A DNA stretch of 64,000 nucleotides from CAILZL01 sp049840395 (lineage in GTDB: Bacteria > Pseudomonadota > Gammaproteobacteria > Steroidobacterales > Steroidobacteraceae). Under the pieces are notes generated by a model, which saw only the letters and a program-made list of their open reading frames with translations, made no database searches and was not told where the DNA came from. Where the stretch lies: assembly GCA_049840395.1 (NCBI GenBank), contig JASGLD010000005.1, forward strand, positions 930,001-994,000, in the 5' to 3' direction. This document shows positions 40,995 through 50,436 of this stretch, piece by piece. The stretch's first letter is position 1, and every line of letters starts with the position of its first letter. A program made the translations under genes and the position numbers.

Positions 40995-43481
40995 ATGTCG
41001 TCTGGGAGCGATGCATCTCACTACGCGCGCTGGATACGGCAGGTGGCATGGGCCACTGGCTTGATCATGACCTGCGCATTCGTCATGGCGAAATTCAGTG
41101 CGACTCCGTCACGACAAGTCTTCTTCGACAATCTGCAATGGACCGTAGCGAATCTAGGGTCTGCATTGTTGGCGTGGTTCGGTTATCGCTGGCAGCGCGA
41201 TGCGGATCGCGTCACTCGTTTATGGTTCGTCTGGGGTTTTGCTTTTTACTTTCTGGGGCAGTTGCTTTGGGATGTGCAGGCCTGGTTGGGATGGACAGTG
41301 GTACCGGCGCCTTCCGATCTGTTGTATGTGCTGTGCGGACCCTCGCTGGCTATTGGTTTCTGGTTGAGTCTGCGCCGCCGAGTTTCTGCAGAGCGCCTGC
41401 GCTTTCTGGCATTGGACGTGGCCATCCTGCTCATCGGTGTACTGGCCATCGTTCTCATGGTGTACATCGACAACACCGTGGATATCTCGGCGCTGCAGTT
41501 GGCGCAATTGGCGGTATATCCCATTGTCATGTTCGGCAGCGCGATCATTGGTTTGTTGGTGGCTTTGGTGCTGGGGTTACGTGCCGATTGGCGTTGGCAA
41601 TTGCTGCCTGCGGGCTTGGTGCTGACCGGTCTGGCCTGGATGCGCTGGAATAGCATCGACTTGAGCGCCGAGCCTGCCAGCGGCAGCTGGTTGAATTTCA
41701 GTTTCGCCGCTGCCGCATTAATGCGTGGCCTGGGTGCTGCGTACTGGCGTGTCGATGCGGATCCTGATTCAAGGAGTTCGGCGCAATCGGCTGATCGTTA
41801 CGCCGCATTCTTTATGTTGATGCCGCTGGTGCTGGTGATTGCCGCAGTGGCTACCGTGTTCTTTGCCTGGGATGCCAGCCACCTGCCGCGCTTGCTGCAA
41901 GTGGCGGTGTTGATAGGCGCTGCAATGGTCATCGTGTTGGCGGTGATCCGGCAAATTCTATTTCTGGCCGAGCGTGAGCGCCTGTTGCGTATCGAACGCG
42001 GCATCGTCGAAAAGGAACGGCAACATCGCGCGACCGCGCAGCGTCTTGAGTTGGCCACTGCGGCGGCGCGCAGCGGCATATGGGAGATTGATCTGCTCAG
42101 CGATGAGAGCATCTGGGATGCACGCATGTACGCGCTGTTCGGTTTCGATCCGGAGACCCCGGTGAGTTGTCGTACGCTATGGCGACAAAGCGTGCATCCG
42201 GATGATCAGTCGGTGGCAGTGCTGGCCCGGCAACGTGCGATTGCCGAGGGCACCGATTGCAACTTCGAATTCCGCATTATTCGACCCGACGGTGAGCTGC
42301 GCTACCTGGATTCTTACGGCGCCGTTCAATATGACGGCGAGGGGCGAGCCATCAGCGTAACGGGTGTGACTCGCGACATTACCGAACGGGTGCTGGCGCG
42401 TCGTGCCTTGAGTGAAAGCGAGGCCGAACTCAGCGCGATTTTCGAGAACTCGGTGCTGGGTGTGGTGCTTATCGATCAGCAGCGCCATATCCTGCGTAGC
42501 AACCGCGCGGTGCGGGCATTGATGGGTTACAGCGTTGCCCAGGCGGCGCAGATCAAGGTGGAAGACATCCTGCATCCCGACGATCGCGAGCAGAGCCTGC
42601 AAATGTTCAATGCGTTGTTGTCGGGCGAGCTGGGCGATTACCAGATTGAGCGGCGTTACCGGCACCACAATGGCGACTATCTTTGGGTGCGTGCCACGGT
42701 GTATCCAGTGGTGCTGAAAGACCTGCGAAATTTCGTTTGCCTGATCGAAGACATCTCGCAGCGCAAGCATGCCGAGGCGCAATTGCAGGAAGTGCAGCGT
42801 AACGAGTTGCGCATGCACCAGGAGTTTGCCTTTCAACTGCTCAATGCGCAGGAACGCGAGCGGCAGCGTATTGCCAACGAATTGCATGACAGTCTCGGGC
42901 AAAGCCTGTCGGTGATCAAAAATCGTGCACAGCTGGCGCTGGAGCAAGTGTCGTCCGGCACGCCTATCGCGAGCGAGCTGCAGGGTATTTCACGTGTGAC
43001 CACCGATGCCATCGCTGAAGTGCGTGGTCTGGCGCATAATTTGCGCCCGTTACATCTTGAGCAACTGGGGTTGACCGCTGCCCTGGGGCAACTGGTCGAG
43101 CAATTTGCGCAGGCCAACCGGCTGCAGGTGGAAACCCGGCTGGAGCCGATTGACGATGTCTTTCCGCCGCAACAGATCACCCACATCTATCGTTTGTTGC
43201 AGGAAGGGCTGAATAACATTGGCAAACACGCGCAGGCTACGCGCGTACGTATCGGAATTGAACGTGACGTGAGTGCGGTGCGTATCACCATTATCGACAA
43301 TGGCTGCGGTTTCGATGCGGGCGCCGCATTGCAAAGCGGTGGCATCGGTTTGCACAGCATGACCGAACGGGCCGGTATGTTGGGTGGACGCATGCACATC
43401 GACAGCGGCGTGTCGGGTACTGCGGTGTTGATAGAGTTGCCGATTATTGATGAACCGGCGTTAGTAGTATCTAACGACTAG
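40995..43481 (+). CDS. PAS-containing sensor histidine kinase, HisKA_3 (NarL-type)
   Basis: The 828-residue protein has about eight N-terminal membrane segments, then two PAS domains (GIWEIDLLSDESIWDARM and a second near IFENSVLGVVLIDQQRHILR). The HisKA_3 dimerisation helix reads ERERQRIANELHDSLGQSL with the phospho-accepting His631. The ATPase domain has DNGCGFDAGAAL and GIGLHSMTERAGMLGG. It should sense an unknown signal and phosphorylate the LuxR-type regulator encoded 30 bases downstream. I chose the ATG at 40995; a TTG at 40983 is possible. Confidence 0.92.
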   Translation: MSSGSDASHYARWIRQVAWATGLIMTCAFVMAKFSATPSRQVFFDNLQWTVANLGSALLAWFGYRWQRDADRVTRLWFVWGFAFYFLGQLLWDVQAWLGWTVVPAPSDLLYVLCGPSLAIGFWLSLRRRVSAERLRFLALDVAILLIGVLAIVLMVYIDNTVDISALQLAQLAVYPIVMFGSAIIGLLVALVLGLRADWRWQLLPAGLVLTGLAWMRWNSIDLSAEPASGSWLNFSFAAAALMRGLGAAYWRVDADPDSRSSAQSADRYAAFFMLMPLVLVIAAVATVFFAWDASHLPRLLQVAVLIGAAMVIVLAVIRQILFLAERERLLRIERGIVEKERQHRATAQRLELATAAARSGIWEIDLLSDESIWDARMYALFGFDPETPVSCRTLWRQSVHPDDQSVAVLARQRAIAEGTDCNFEFRIIRPDGELRYLDSYGAVQYDGEGRAISVTGVTRDITERVLARRALSESEAELSAIFENSVLGVVLIDQQRHILRSNRAVRALMGYSVAQAAQIKVEDILHPDDREQSLQMFNALLSGELGDYQIERRYRHHNGDYLWVRATVYPVVLKDLRNFVCLIEDISQRKHAEAQLQEVQRNELRMHQEFAFQLLNAQERERQRIANELHDSLGQSLSVIKNRAQLALEQVSSGTPIASELQGISRVTTDAIAEVRGLAHNLRPLHLEQLGLTAALGQLVEQFAQANRLQVETRLEPIDDVFPPQQITHIYRLLQEGLNNIGKHAQATRVRIGIERDVSAVRITIIDNGCGFDAGAALQSGGIGLHSMTERAGMLGGRMHIDSGVSGTAVLIELPIIDEPALVVSND

Positions 43482-43510
43482 TGTGGGTAATTATTAGGCT
43501 GAGGACGGCT

Positions 43511-44176
43511 ATGAGTACGCGAGTACGAGTCATGATTGTCGATGATCATCCCCTGTATCGTCAGGGGCTGCGTCAGGTCATCGAAGCGGAACCGAACTTC
43601 GAATTGATCGCGGAAGCTTCGCGCGGCGAAGAAGCATTGCAGTTGGCTGACTCGCTGCGTCCCGCGCTGGCCATTCTCGATGTGGGTCTGCCCGATGTCA
43701 CCGGCCTGCAAGTGGCCGAGCAGATACAGAGCAAGGGCTGGCCGGTGGCGGTGGTGATTCTCACCATGCTCAAGGATGAGTTGGCTTTCAATAAGGCGAT
43801 GTCGTTGGGCGTGCAGGGCTATGTGCTCAAGGAAAACGCCGTGACCGAGATCATCGCCTGCATGTCCGCAGTGGCCGCGGGTAGGCCATACATCAGTCCT
43901 TCCATGTCGGCCTTTCTGTTGCGTCGTCACGAGCGCGTCGGCGGCTTGGCTGAGAACAAGCCGGGGCTTAACGATCTCACCATGGCCGAGCGGCGTATCC
44001 TGAAACGCATTGCCGAAAAGAAAACCAGCAAGGAAATTGCCACCGAGTTGTTCATCAGCCCCCGCACCGTGGAGACTCATCGCGCCAATATCTGCACCAA
44101 GCTGGCGTTGAAGGGCAGTAACAGCCTGTTGCAATTTGCCCTGGAGAATCGCGAGCTACTCGGAGATTTGCAGTAG
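43511..44176 (+). CDS. LuxR/NarL family response regulator
   Basis: The 221-residue protein has a receiver domain (VMIVDDHPLYRQGL; phospho-Asp57 in LAILDVGLPD; VILTMLKDE) and a C-terminal LuxR helix-turn-helix (KKTSKEIATELFISPRTVET). It is the cognate regulator of the kinase at 40995, with 30 bases between the genes. The target genes are unknown. Confidence 0.93.
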   Translation: MSTRVRVMIVDDHPLYRQGLRQVIEAEPNFELIAEASRGEEALQLADSLRPALAILDVGLPDVTGLQVAEQIQSKGWPVAVVILTMLKDELAFNKAMSLGVQGYVLKENAVTEIIACMSAVAAGRPYISPSMSAFLLRRHERVGGLAENKPGLNDLTMAERRILKRIAEKKTSKEIATELFISPRTVETHRANICTKLALKGSNSLLQFALENRELLGDLQ

Positions 44177-44279
44177 GACCGCCTCAGGCATCGACCCAGC
44201 GTTCGATAAGCTCTCTACGTGGCACCACTTAGGCGGTCTACGTAGTCATACCTGTCTATAAATGCCGGCCCCCCGGCAT
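44177..44279. other. Inverted repeats between two two-component systems
   Basis: GACCGCCT (44177-44184) and AGGCGGTC (44231-44238) form a long-range hairpin. ATGCCGG-CCCC-CCGGCAT (44262-44279) forms a second, compact one. Neither has a T-run. They lie between the two kinase systems and may affect mRNA stability or termination. Confidence 0.4.
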
Positions 44280-44337
44280 GCTCATTACCTGGCTGCTTGT
44301 CGATACTGCCGAATACGGAAATTCGGAGTTGTGGGTA

Positions 44338-44700
44338 ATGAAGCTGCTGATTGTCGATGACCATGCCGATGCGCGCGAAGTTATTCGCAGCTATCTGACC
44401 CCGCTCGCTGACGAAATTCATGAATGCGACAGTGGCGCCGCAGTTATCAGCCACTGCATGCAGCAGCCGCCGGATGTCATCACCCTGGATTTGCGTCTGG
44501 GTCAGGAAGACGGTGTGCCAGTGCTGGAGTTCGTGCGGGCGCACTTTCCACAGATACATGTCGTAGTGGTCACACAGTTCGGAGACGCCCATATCTCTGC
44601 GTTGGTGTTGCGTCTGGGCGCTGTAGCCTGTTTCGCCAAGGCCGACCTGGTTGGATTGCGCGCCTATCTATTGCATCGCAAGGGAGCACAGCATGGTTGA
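44338..44700 (+). CDS. Single-domain response regulator
   Basis: The 120-residue protein is a receiver domain only: MKLLIVDDHADAREVIRSYL, phospho-Asp51 in VITLDLRLGQEDG, and VVVVTQFGD. It has no output domain, so it may work by protein contact or phosphorelay. Its end overlaps the start of the next kinase gene by 8 bases (44693-44700), so they are translationally coupled. Confidence 0.88.
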   Translation: MKLLIVDDHADAREVIRSYLTPLADEIHECDSGAAVISHCMQQPPDVITLDLRLGQEDGVPVLEFVRAHFPQIHVVVVTQFGDAHISALVLRLGAVACFAKADLVGLRAYLLHRKGAQHG

Positions 44701-46099
44701 TCTTTCATACGGTAATGAGAGTCGCAGGACGATCATTCGCAGCATCCTCAACGCCGATGCCTGGCCTGTCGATTTGCAGCGCCGAATTTATCGACGCCAG
44801 GCGCAATTGCTGTTACTGATCGCATTGCCGCTGTTGCTGTGGCAGGTCTATGAGCTGGCGGTTGGTGCGCAATGGTGGCTTGCCATGGCGCTGGCATTGG
44901 CTGCTTTGGTGTTCTGTCCCAGTCGTCAGATGCATCGACTCATTCCGTTGGCCATGTGCGTGTATCTGGGGCTGCAGGTGGCGCTACGGCTGCACACCGG
45001 TGCGGGTCTGGATGCAGTGGCGGCATGCTGTCTGTTGTTGATGGTGTTGGTGGCGCTGCCGGCCGGTGTGGTGTTCAGTGGCCTATTGCTGTTCGGCTGG
45101 GCGGTGTTGCTGATCCTGTCTTTGTGGCGGCCCGAATCGGTTTGGCAGGATGTGCTGGCTGCCAATCTGCCTTTATTTGGTGTGGCGCTGATGTTGTCGG
45201 CGATCTCGGCATTGATACGCCATACCTTGGTGGATTTGCAGCGGCACAACGCCCTGCAAACCAATCAACTGCAGCAGTCGACGCTTAACTTGAACGAATG
45301 CCATAAGCAGAATCGAGGCTTGCTGCAGCGTCTTGAAGAGCGCGTCGAGCAACGCACCGCGCAATTGCAGCTGGCCAATCGTGAATTGGTTGAAGCCAAT
45401 GTGCAGCTGGAAGGATTCAACTATCTGGTGTCGCACGATATGCGTGCCTCGCTGCGAGTGATGGACGGCTTTGCCAAAGTGTTGCTGGATGATCTCGGTC
45501 ATCATGCCTCTGCGGCAGTGCGCCAGGATCTTGATCGCATCCAAACGGCCATTCGCCATATGCACGGTATGGTGGTGCAATTGTTGAAGCTCTCCAAGGC
45601 GGGCAATACTCAATTGTCGCGGCGTACAACGGATTTAAGTTCGATGGCGCGCGAGCTATTGAATGAGCTGCATATGGTGGAACCGCAGCGCGACGTGGAA
45701 GTAGCGATTGCCGAGGGCGTGCAGGTCGAAGCAGAGCCGGTGCTGATGCGCGAGGTATTGCAGAATCTACTGGCCAATGCCTGGAAGTTCACTGCGTTGC
45801 GTAACAATGCACTCATCGAGTTTGGCACCTGCGAAGGTGCGCAGGGTACAACTTACTATGTGCGTGACAACGGTGTGGGTTTCGACATGCAGCGTGTGTC
45901 GGAGTTGTTCAAGCCTTTCAGCCGTCTACATGCGGCACAGGGATTTGAAGGTACCGGCGTGGGCTTGGTGGCAGTGAAACGAATAGTCGAGCGTCACGGT
46001 GGCCAGGTTTGGGCCGTAGGTGCGCCTAATCGCGGCGCCAAGTTGTGCTTTACCTTGGGTGAAGCTGCCGATGTGGCCAGTATCGCCAGCGCTGGCTGA
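44693..46099 (+). CDS. Membrane sensor histidine kinase (phytochrome-like HisKA)
   Basis: The 468-residue protein has about five hydrophobic segments in the first 170 residues and a coiled-coil linker (RLEERVEQRTAQLQLANREL). The kinase core has FNYLVSHDMRASLRVMDGFA with His248, a LLANAWKFT N-box, YYVRDNGVGFDM and GTGVGLVAVKRIVERHGG. The HDMRxxL variant of the H-box is the one seen in bacteriophytochrome-type kinases. It should phosphorylate the single-domain regulator upstream. Confidence 0.9.
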   Translation: MVDLSYGNESRRTIIRSILNADAWPVDLQRRIYRRQAQLLLLIALPLLLWQVYELAVGAQWWLAMALALAALVFCPSRQMHRLIPLAMCVYLGLQVALRLHTGAGLDAVAACCLLLMVLVALPAGVVFSGLLLFGWAVLLILSLWRPESVWQDVLAANLPLFGVALMLSAISALIRHTLVDLQRHNALQTNQLQQSTLNLNECHKQNRGLLQRLEERVEQRTAQLQLANRELVEANVQLEGFNYLVSHDMRASLRVMDGFAKVLLDDLGHHASAAVRQDLDRIQTAIRHMHGMVVQLLKLSKAGNTQLSRRTTDLSSMARELLNELHMVEPQRDVEVAIAEGVQVEAEPVLMREVLQNLLANAWKFTALRNNALIEFGTCEGAQGTTYYVRDNGVGFDMQRVSELFKPFSRLHAAQGFEGTGVGLVAVKRIVERHGGQVWAVGAPNRGAKLCFTLGEAADVASIASAG

Positions 46100-46119
46100 G
46101 TAAGTCTTGAGCCATCTGT

Positions 46120-46158
46120 CCCCTCCCCCGCAAGCGGGGGAGGGTTAGGGTGGGGGCA
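46120..46158. repeat. CCCCCGC / GGGTTAGGGTGGGGGC repeat
   Basis: CCCTCCCCCG-CAAG-CGGGGGAGGG hairpin plus GTTAGGGTGGGGGC, the inverted form of the motif at 17922. It lies between convergent genes. Confidence 0.85.
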
Positions 46159-46169
46159 TCCTTAGCCGG

Positions 46170-47000
46170 TTAACGATTGATGCCAATGGTGAGTGCGGCG
46201 ACATAACCGGCACTGGTGCTGCCACTCATGCTGCACATCTGGTAGGTCGTGCCATCGCTGAACACATTGTCCGCGGCGAAGCTGCTCACCGAAGTATTCT
46301 GCCCCTTGGTATACAAGCTGGTGTTGTACACCGCGGTGGTGATGTCCTGCGGAAAGCATAACTGCGAGGTGGCTTCCAGCGTGCTGCTGAGAAATACCCG
46401 GAAGTGAATGTGCGTGATGCGTCCTGCATACCAGCCCGGGAAGATGGTTTTGAAACGCGCCTGTCCGTTGCTGTCGGTGGTCTGCACACCACGTAGATAC
46501 ACCAAGCCCGCCTGCCCTTGGTTCTGACTGTTGCTGTAACCCGAGTACAGACCATCCTTGTCGCAGTGCCAGATGTAAATGTCGTGACCGCTCAATGGCG
46601 CGCAGCCGTTGCCGACGTTCTGCAAGGTAAGCACGACTTCCAAAGGAATGCCGGTCTTACCGTCGGTAATGTCCTGACGCCATAACGCTGAGTTGCTGAC
46701 TACCGAGCTGTACAGCGGATAAGGTCCCTGTGTCTCTGTAGGTGTGAGCACGCAGCTGCCGACACTGCTGCTGGTAGCGCTGGAGGAACTCGATGCAGCT
46801 GATGAGCTGGATGAACTTGACGAACGCGAACTTGAACTAGAAGAGCGCGATGAACTGGAGGAGCTGGAAGAGCTGCTGCCAGGTCGGCCACGTCGGTTGG
46901 GTGCGGACAGCGCTGCATCGGCGCCATAGCCAAGCAAAGTCAGAGAGCCCAAGCCTAAAGCTTTGCGACGCGAAACAGATGAGGGTGGTTTGATGCTCAT
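46170..47000 (-). CDS. Tat-exported intradiol dioxygenase with polyserine linker
   Basis: The 276-residue protein has a twin-arginine-type signal (SRRKALGLGSLTLLGYG), a 38-residue Ser/Arg/Ala linker at residues 42-79, and then an intradiol-type dioxygenase domain: LTPTETQGPYPLY, DIYIWHCDKDGLYSGYS, and FPGWYAGRITHIHF. The four usual Fe(III) ligands (Tyr in GLYS, Tyr in GWY, and His-x-His) are all present. It should cleave a catecholic ring or act on a related phenol outside the cytoplasm. A paralogue with a similar layout lies 207 bases upstream. Confidence 0.85.
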   Translation of the reverse strand: MSIKPPSSVSRRKALGLGSLTLLGYGADAALSAPNRRGRPGSSSSSSSSSSRSSSSSSRSSSSSSSSAASSSSSATSSSVGSCVLTPTETQGPYPLYSSVVSNSALWRQDITDGKTGIPLEVVLTLQNVGNGCAPLSGHDIYIWHCDKDGLYSGYSNSQNQGQAGLVYLRGVQTTDSNGQARFKTIFPGWYAGRITHIHFRVFLSSTLEATSQLCFPQDITTAVYNTSLYTKGQNTSVSSFAADNVFSDGTTYQMCSMSGSTSAGYVAALTIGINR

Positions 47001-47206
47001 GATCGACAGTCCCGTTTGTTGAACATGAGCGCAGAATAATTGCGCTGACTAAATGCCCACTGAATGCGATTTTTATGTTGCCGAATGGAAACGATCGCCT
47101 GTGTGCTCTCAATGGAAATGAGTATTCGGTATGCGCATGGGAAACAAGCGGAGCGCATGGCTCCGCTGTTAAATCTTCTTGAGGACAACAGTGGGTGACT
47201 GGCAGG

Positions 47207-48145
47207 TTAGATGGAAATGCCTAGCACCCATTGCGAGTGATAGCCGGCGGAAATACTGCCGGTGGTGGTGGCTATCTGGCCGCTATTGCCTAAGAACACA
47301 TTATCGCCCGAGAAGCTCGTGGTGTTCTGGCCATGTGCGGTGTAGTAACTGGAGTTGCCATAGACATTGGTGATGATGTCTGCCGGCCAGGTCATTTGTG
47401 TTACTGCTTCCTGGGTGGAGCCCAGCGCAACTGCAATATGTAGATGAGCATAGCGGCCGGTGTACCAGCCCGGAAAAATTGTGTTGAACGTCACTTCACC
47501 GCATGAATTGCTGGTCTGTGCTGCACGCAGGAAGTAACCGTTGGGGTAACTCTTCGTGCCCAGGTAGCCGGGCTGACCCGAATAATACGAGTAGTAACCA
47601 TCGGCATCGCAATGCCAAACATACACGTCATAACCCACTAAAGGTGCGCAGTTGTTGTTGGTATTGACGATCTTGATGTCCATGATCAACGGTACGCCGG
47701 TGCGCTGCGAATAGTTGCCGCTGGGGTCGGTAGTCATGTCCTGGCGGAAAATCGAACTTAGCGTAACGATGCCGTTGGTGAAGGCTGGATAGGGTCCGAT
47801 GGTTTCCGTCGGCGCCACAACGCAGGAGGGGGTGCTTATCAAGCAGGTGCCGGTGCTGCTACTGGTGGAGCTGCTGCTGGATGCATTGCTGGATGTGCTG
47901 CTAGAGCTGTTAGCGGAAGAGCTGCTTGCGCTGGATGAGCTGAGCGACGAACTACTTGCGCTGCTTGAATTGGCGGAAGAGCTGGATGAATTGGAGCTGG
48001 ATGAACTTGACGAGCTCGATGAATTCGATGAGCTTGAGTTACTTGATGTAGAGCCGCCGCCACAGCCTGCCACGGTGAGCGCGCTCAACGCGCTTAAGGC
48101 ATGGCGGCGGTTAAAATAATTCGTTCTAAAGCGTGTGGTGGACAT
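47207..48145 (-). CDS. Lipoprotein intradiol dioxygenase with longer polyserine linker
   Basis: The 312-residue protein has NRRHALSALSAL followed by the lipobox LTVAGC (Cys28), so it is probably a lipoprotein. Residues 32-99 are nearly all Ser with occasional Asn, Ala and Thr, a tether of about 68 residues. The catalytic domain has VAPTETIGPYPAF, YDVYVWHCDADGYYSYYS and FPGWYTGRYAHLHI, keeping both Tyr and both His metal ligands. It resembles the protein at 46170 in domain order but differs in anchoring. Lignin-, humic- or aromatic-substrate oxidation at the cell surface is a reasonable guess. Confidence 0.85.
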   Translation of the reverse strand: MSTTRFRTNYFNRRHALSALSALTVAGCGGGSTSSNSSSSNSSSSSSSSSSNSSSSSANSSSASSSSLSSSSASSSSANSSSSTSSNASSSSSTSSSTGTCLISTPSCVVAPTETIGPYPAFTNGIVTLSSIFRQDMTTDPSGNYSQRTGVPLIMDIKIVNTNNNCAPLVGYDVYVWHCDADGYYSYYSGQPGYLGTKSYPNGYFLRAAQTSNSCGEVTFNTIFPGWYTGRYAHLHIAVALGSTQEAVTQMTWPADIITNVYGNSSYYTAHGQNTTSFSGDNVFLGNSGQIATTTGSISAGYHSQWVLGISI

Positions 48146-48525
48146 ATCGCGATCTCCGCTGGCAACCGATAAATTATTTCTGAGCAGAATTGTTTTGACG
48201 TTTTTGTAAGTCCTGTCAGCGAGGTCATCATGCGAATTGCTCGTGAATTGGAACTGAATCTCTGTAATTGTTGGTTTTTGACGTCAGTTTTAGATGAATA
48301 TCAGTTCATGTCGGCGCCGGCGGCTACTCGGGGGAATCGATTTATTTGATGTCGCTCCAGCAGAATTTTTGCATCCGATAATTGTTCAGATGCATTGCGG
48401 CGAGTGGATAAAACATAGTTAACCCATAGTTAATCCAGAGCGCTGGTCGATAGCGTAGTAAAGCTGGCGTTGGATTGAGTAACATGGGGCTCGCGTTGGA
48501 ATAAGAATTAACATTGGAGGACATG
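48146..48525. other. Divergent intergenic region
   Basis: About 380 bases between the left-reading dioxygenase pair and the right-reading hydrolase gene show no supported gene, repeat or terminator. The promoters for both sides are presumably here. A GGAGG site precedes the rightward ATG at 48526. Confidence 0.4.
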
Positions 48526-50340
48526 ATGTTGCCCAAGACTTTGCGATGGATATTGTTGGTCTGCATGTCACTAGGGACGACGTGGACATTTGCCAAACCC
48601 ACCACCGAGGCTTTGTTGCACCCCACTGAAGTGGAGGACGTGCAGTTGTCGCCGTCCGGAAAACGCTTTGCCTTTTTTCGGCGCGGTAGGAAAAGCGAGC
48701 GTGACTTCGTAGTCGTCGAGCGCCAGGAGGGTGGTGGTTTCAAAGCCGTGTTCGTTACGCAACTGGCCGCCAATCAGTCTTTCAAAAACTATCGTTGGTT
48801 ATCCGATGATTTTCTGGCGCTGCGTTTTGCCGCCGGCGATGAAACGTTGGAGCAACTATCCATTGCCAGTATTCCCAAACAGACCGTGACGGTGATGGAG
48901 CCGGCTGCGTATGTGGTGAAGACTCGTTGGCGCGACGACGATCATGTGTTGGTGTCCACATTGATCGGTTGCTCGGTGGCGGAAGCCGTGTCGGCAGGAC
49001 GTTGTCTGGTATCGCTCAATCTGCGCACCAGTGGTCGTACTACGGTGGCGCCGTATGTGCGTTTGTTGCCGATCAGTTTCGATGTCGTTTCCGAGGCTGA
49101 GATTTATGCCGATGGTTACGATGCGCAGCGCGTCGAGCACGCCATGAAGTTCAATGTCGATAAGGCTGTTTGGAATGAGATACAGCTGTCGGAATACAGA
49201 GCCGCATTGACCGAGCAGCGCGGCGACAAAGTAGAGCAGGCACGTGCTGCGCGTATGCCTGCGGGGAGTCGCTTGATGGGTCCCGAAGGTAAGCCGGCCA
49301 TCGGCTACATCAGTCCTGCGCCTAATCGGGGGTTTACTTCTTTGTCACCGGACTTCGATCAATTGGAAGTGGCCTTGGAGACTCGCTTCAATGGTCAGCA
49401 TGCATTGCTTAAAGAGGTGAGCGACGATCTGTGCTATGGCTTGGTCGAAGTAACCGGCGCGGATACGCCGACTCAGTATGTTCTGTGGGAACGCGATCAA
49501 GGCTTGCTGAGTCTGGACTTGTTTGCGTCGAAGCTGGCCGGGCAAACCTTGGGCAGCACGCGCGTGGAGACGCGTTGGCTATCCGGCGTCGCGCTGACTA
49601 TTACAGTGCCGCCGGCGGGCACGCCGATTACCGGCGTAGTGATTGCGCCCGTGACTGCTGCTCCGCAGGCAGTTGCATTGCAGCCCGATGCCTACAACGG
49701 CACGGCACAGGCATTTGCCCTGGCCGGTGTGGTGCATGTGGTGCTGCCGTTGGCCATACCTAATTGATTCGCCGGTGGTCAGCAGGCCGAGAATTGGCGG
49801 CAGCGCACGCATACATCAATACAAACCGTCATTGATGCCGCCAGTCAGGAGTTCCTGAAAGGCGGCTCGGTATGCTTGTTGGGCGAGAACTATGTGGGTT
49901 CGTTGTTGCTCACGGGTGCTGGCTTTAATCGTCAGATCTGTGCGGCCGCTGTGGATGCCCCGCTGTTGCCGGAACGGCTTTCCGAACGTATCCAGCTTTC
50001 CAATAACGCGGCCATGAAGTTATCGAATGTCACGTTGGAGCGGCAGGTGCGTGGGGTCTTCGCGCGCAGTGATGACAGCTTGTTGCAGCCTGAGTCGCAG
50101 GTGAGCAATCTGCCCGGCAAGGTCATGCTGGCTTATGAAATGACCGAACCGCTTAGTGTGGTGTTTGCGCGGCAATCATCGGCTTTTCGTACCGCAGCCA
50201 AGAAGGCGGGCAAGAGTGTGGTGTACCAGGCGGCGTTGCAGGAAGGAGATGATGACTCGGCTTATCACGCGCAGTTGCTCAATGAAGTCATTGGCTTCAT
50301 CAGCGGCGTCGGATCGGGTGCCTTGGCGGCAGCGCCTTGA
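48526..50340 (+). pseudogene. S9-like peptidase / hydrolase gene interrupted by an in-frame TGA
   Basis: The first part (48526-49767, 413 codons) starts with a signal peptide (MLPKTLRWILLVCMSLGTTW) and then a beta-propeller-like domain (VQLSPSGKRFAFFRRGRKSE). It ends at a TGA at 49765-49767. The same frame stays open to 50340 and continues FAGGQQAENWRQRTHTSIQT, then GGSVCLLGENYVGSLLLTGA, the position of the GxSxG elbow, where no Ser is found. The gene therefore reads as a decayed prolyl-oligopeptidase-like protein of about 604 residues. GGAGG at 48516-48520 supports the ATG at 48526. Read-through or recoding cannot be excluded. Confidence 0.7.
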
Positions 50341-50380
50341 GATTATTTAAGTAAACGATCGTTACATGCGTTGAGATTGC

Positions 50381-50419
50381 AAAAAAAAGCCCGCGCAAGT
50401 TTGTCTGCGCGGGCTTTTT
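50381..50419. terminator. Bidirectional rho-independent terminator
   Basis: GCCCGCGCA-agtttgtc-TGCGCGGGC with A8 upstream and T5 downstream. It can stop transcription from both the hydrolase remnant (rightward) and the alpha/beta hydrolase gene (leftward). Confidence 0.93.
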
Positions 50420-50436
50420 GTTTCAGTGTCGAGAAC

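Noticed and set aside
46744..46929. Acidic Asp/Glu/Leu-rich plus-strand frame, with another at 47799-48119
   Set aside because: These are antisense to the polyserine linkers of the dioxygenase genes; the composition follows from the Ser codon repeats.
48342..48773. 143-codon minus-strand frame
   Set aside because: It overlaps the start of the plus-strand hydrolase gene and has no protein-like motif.
49765..49767. TGA as a selenocysteine codon
   Set aside because: I could see no convincing SECIS-type hairpin just after it, and the downstream motif has also lost its serine, so decay is more likely.
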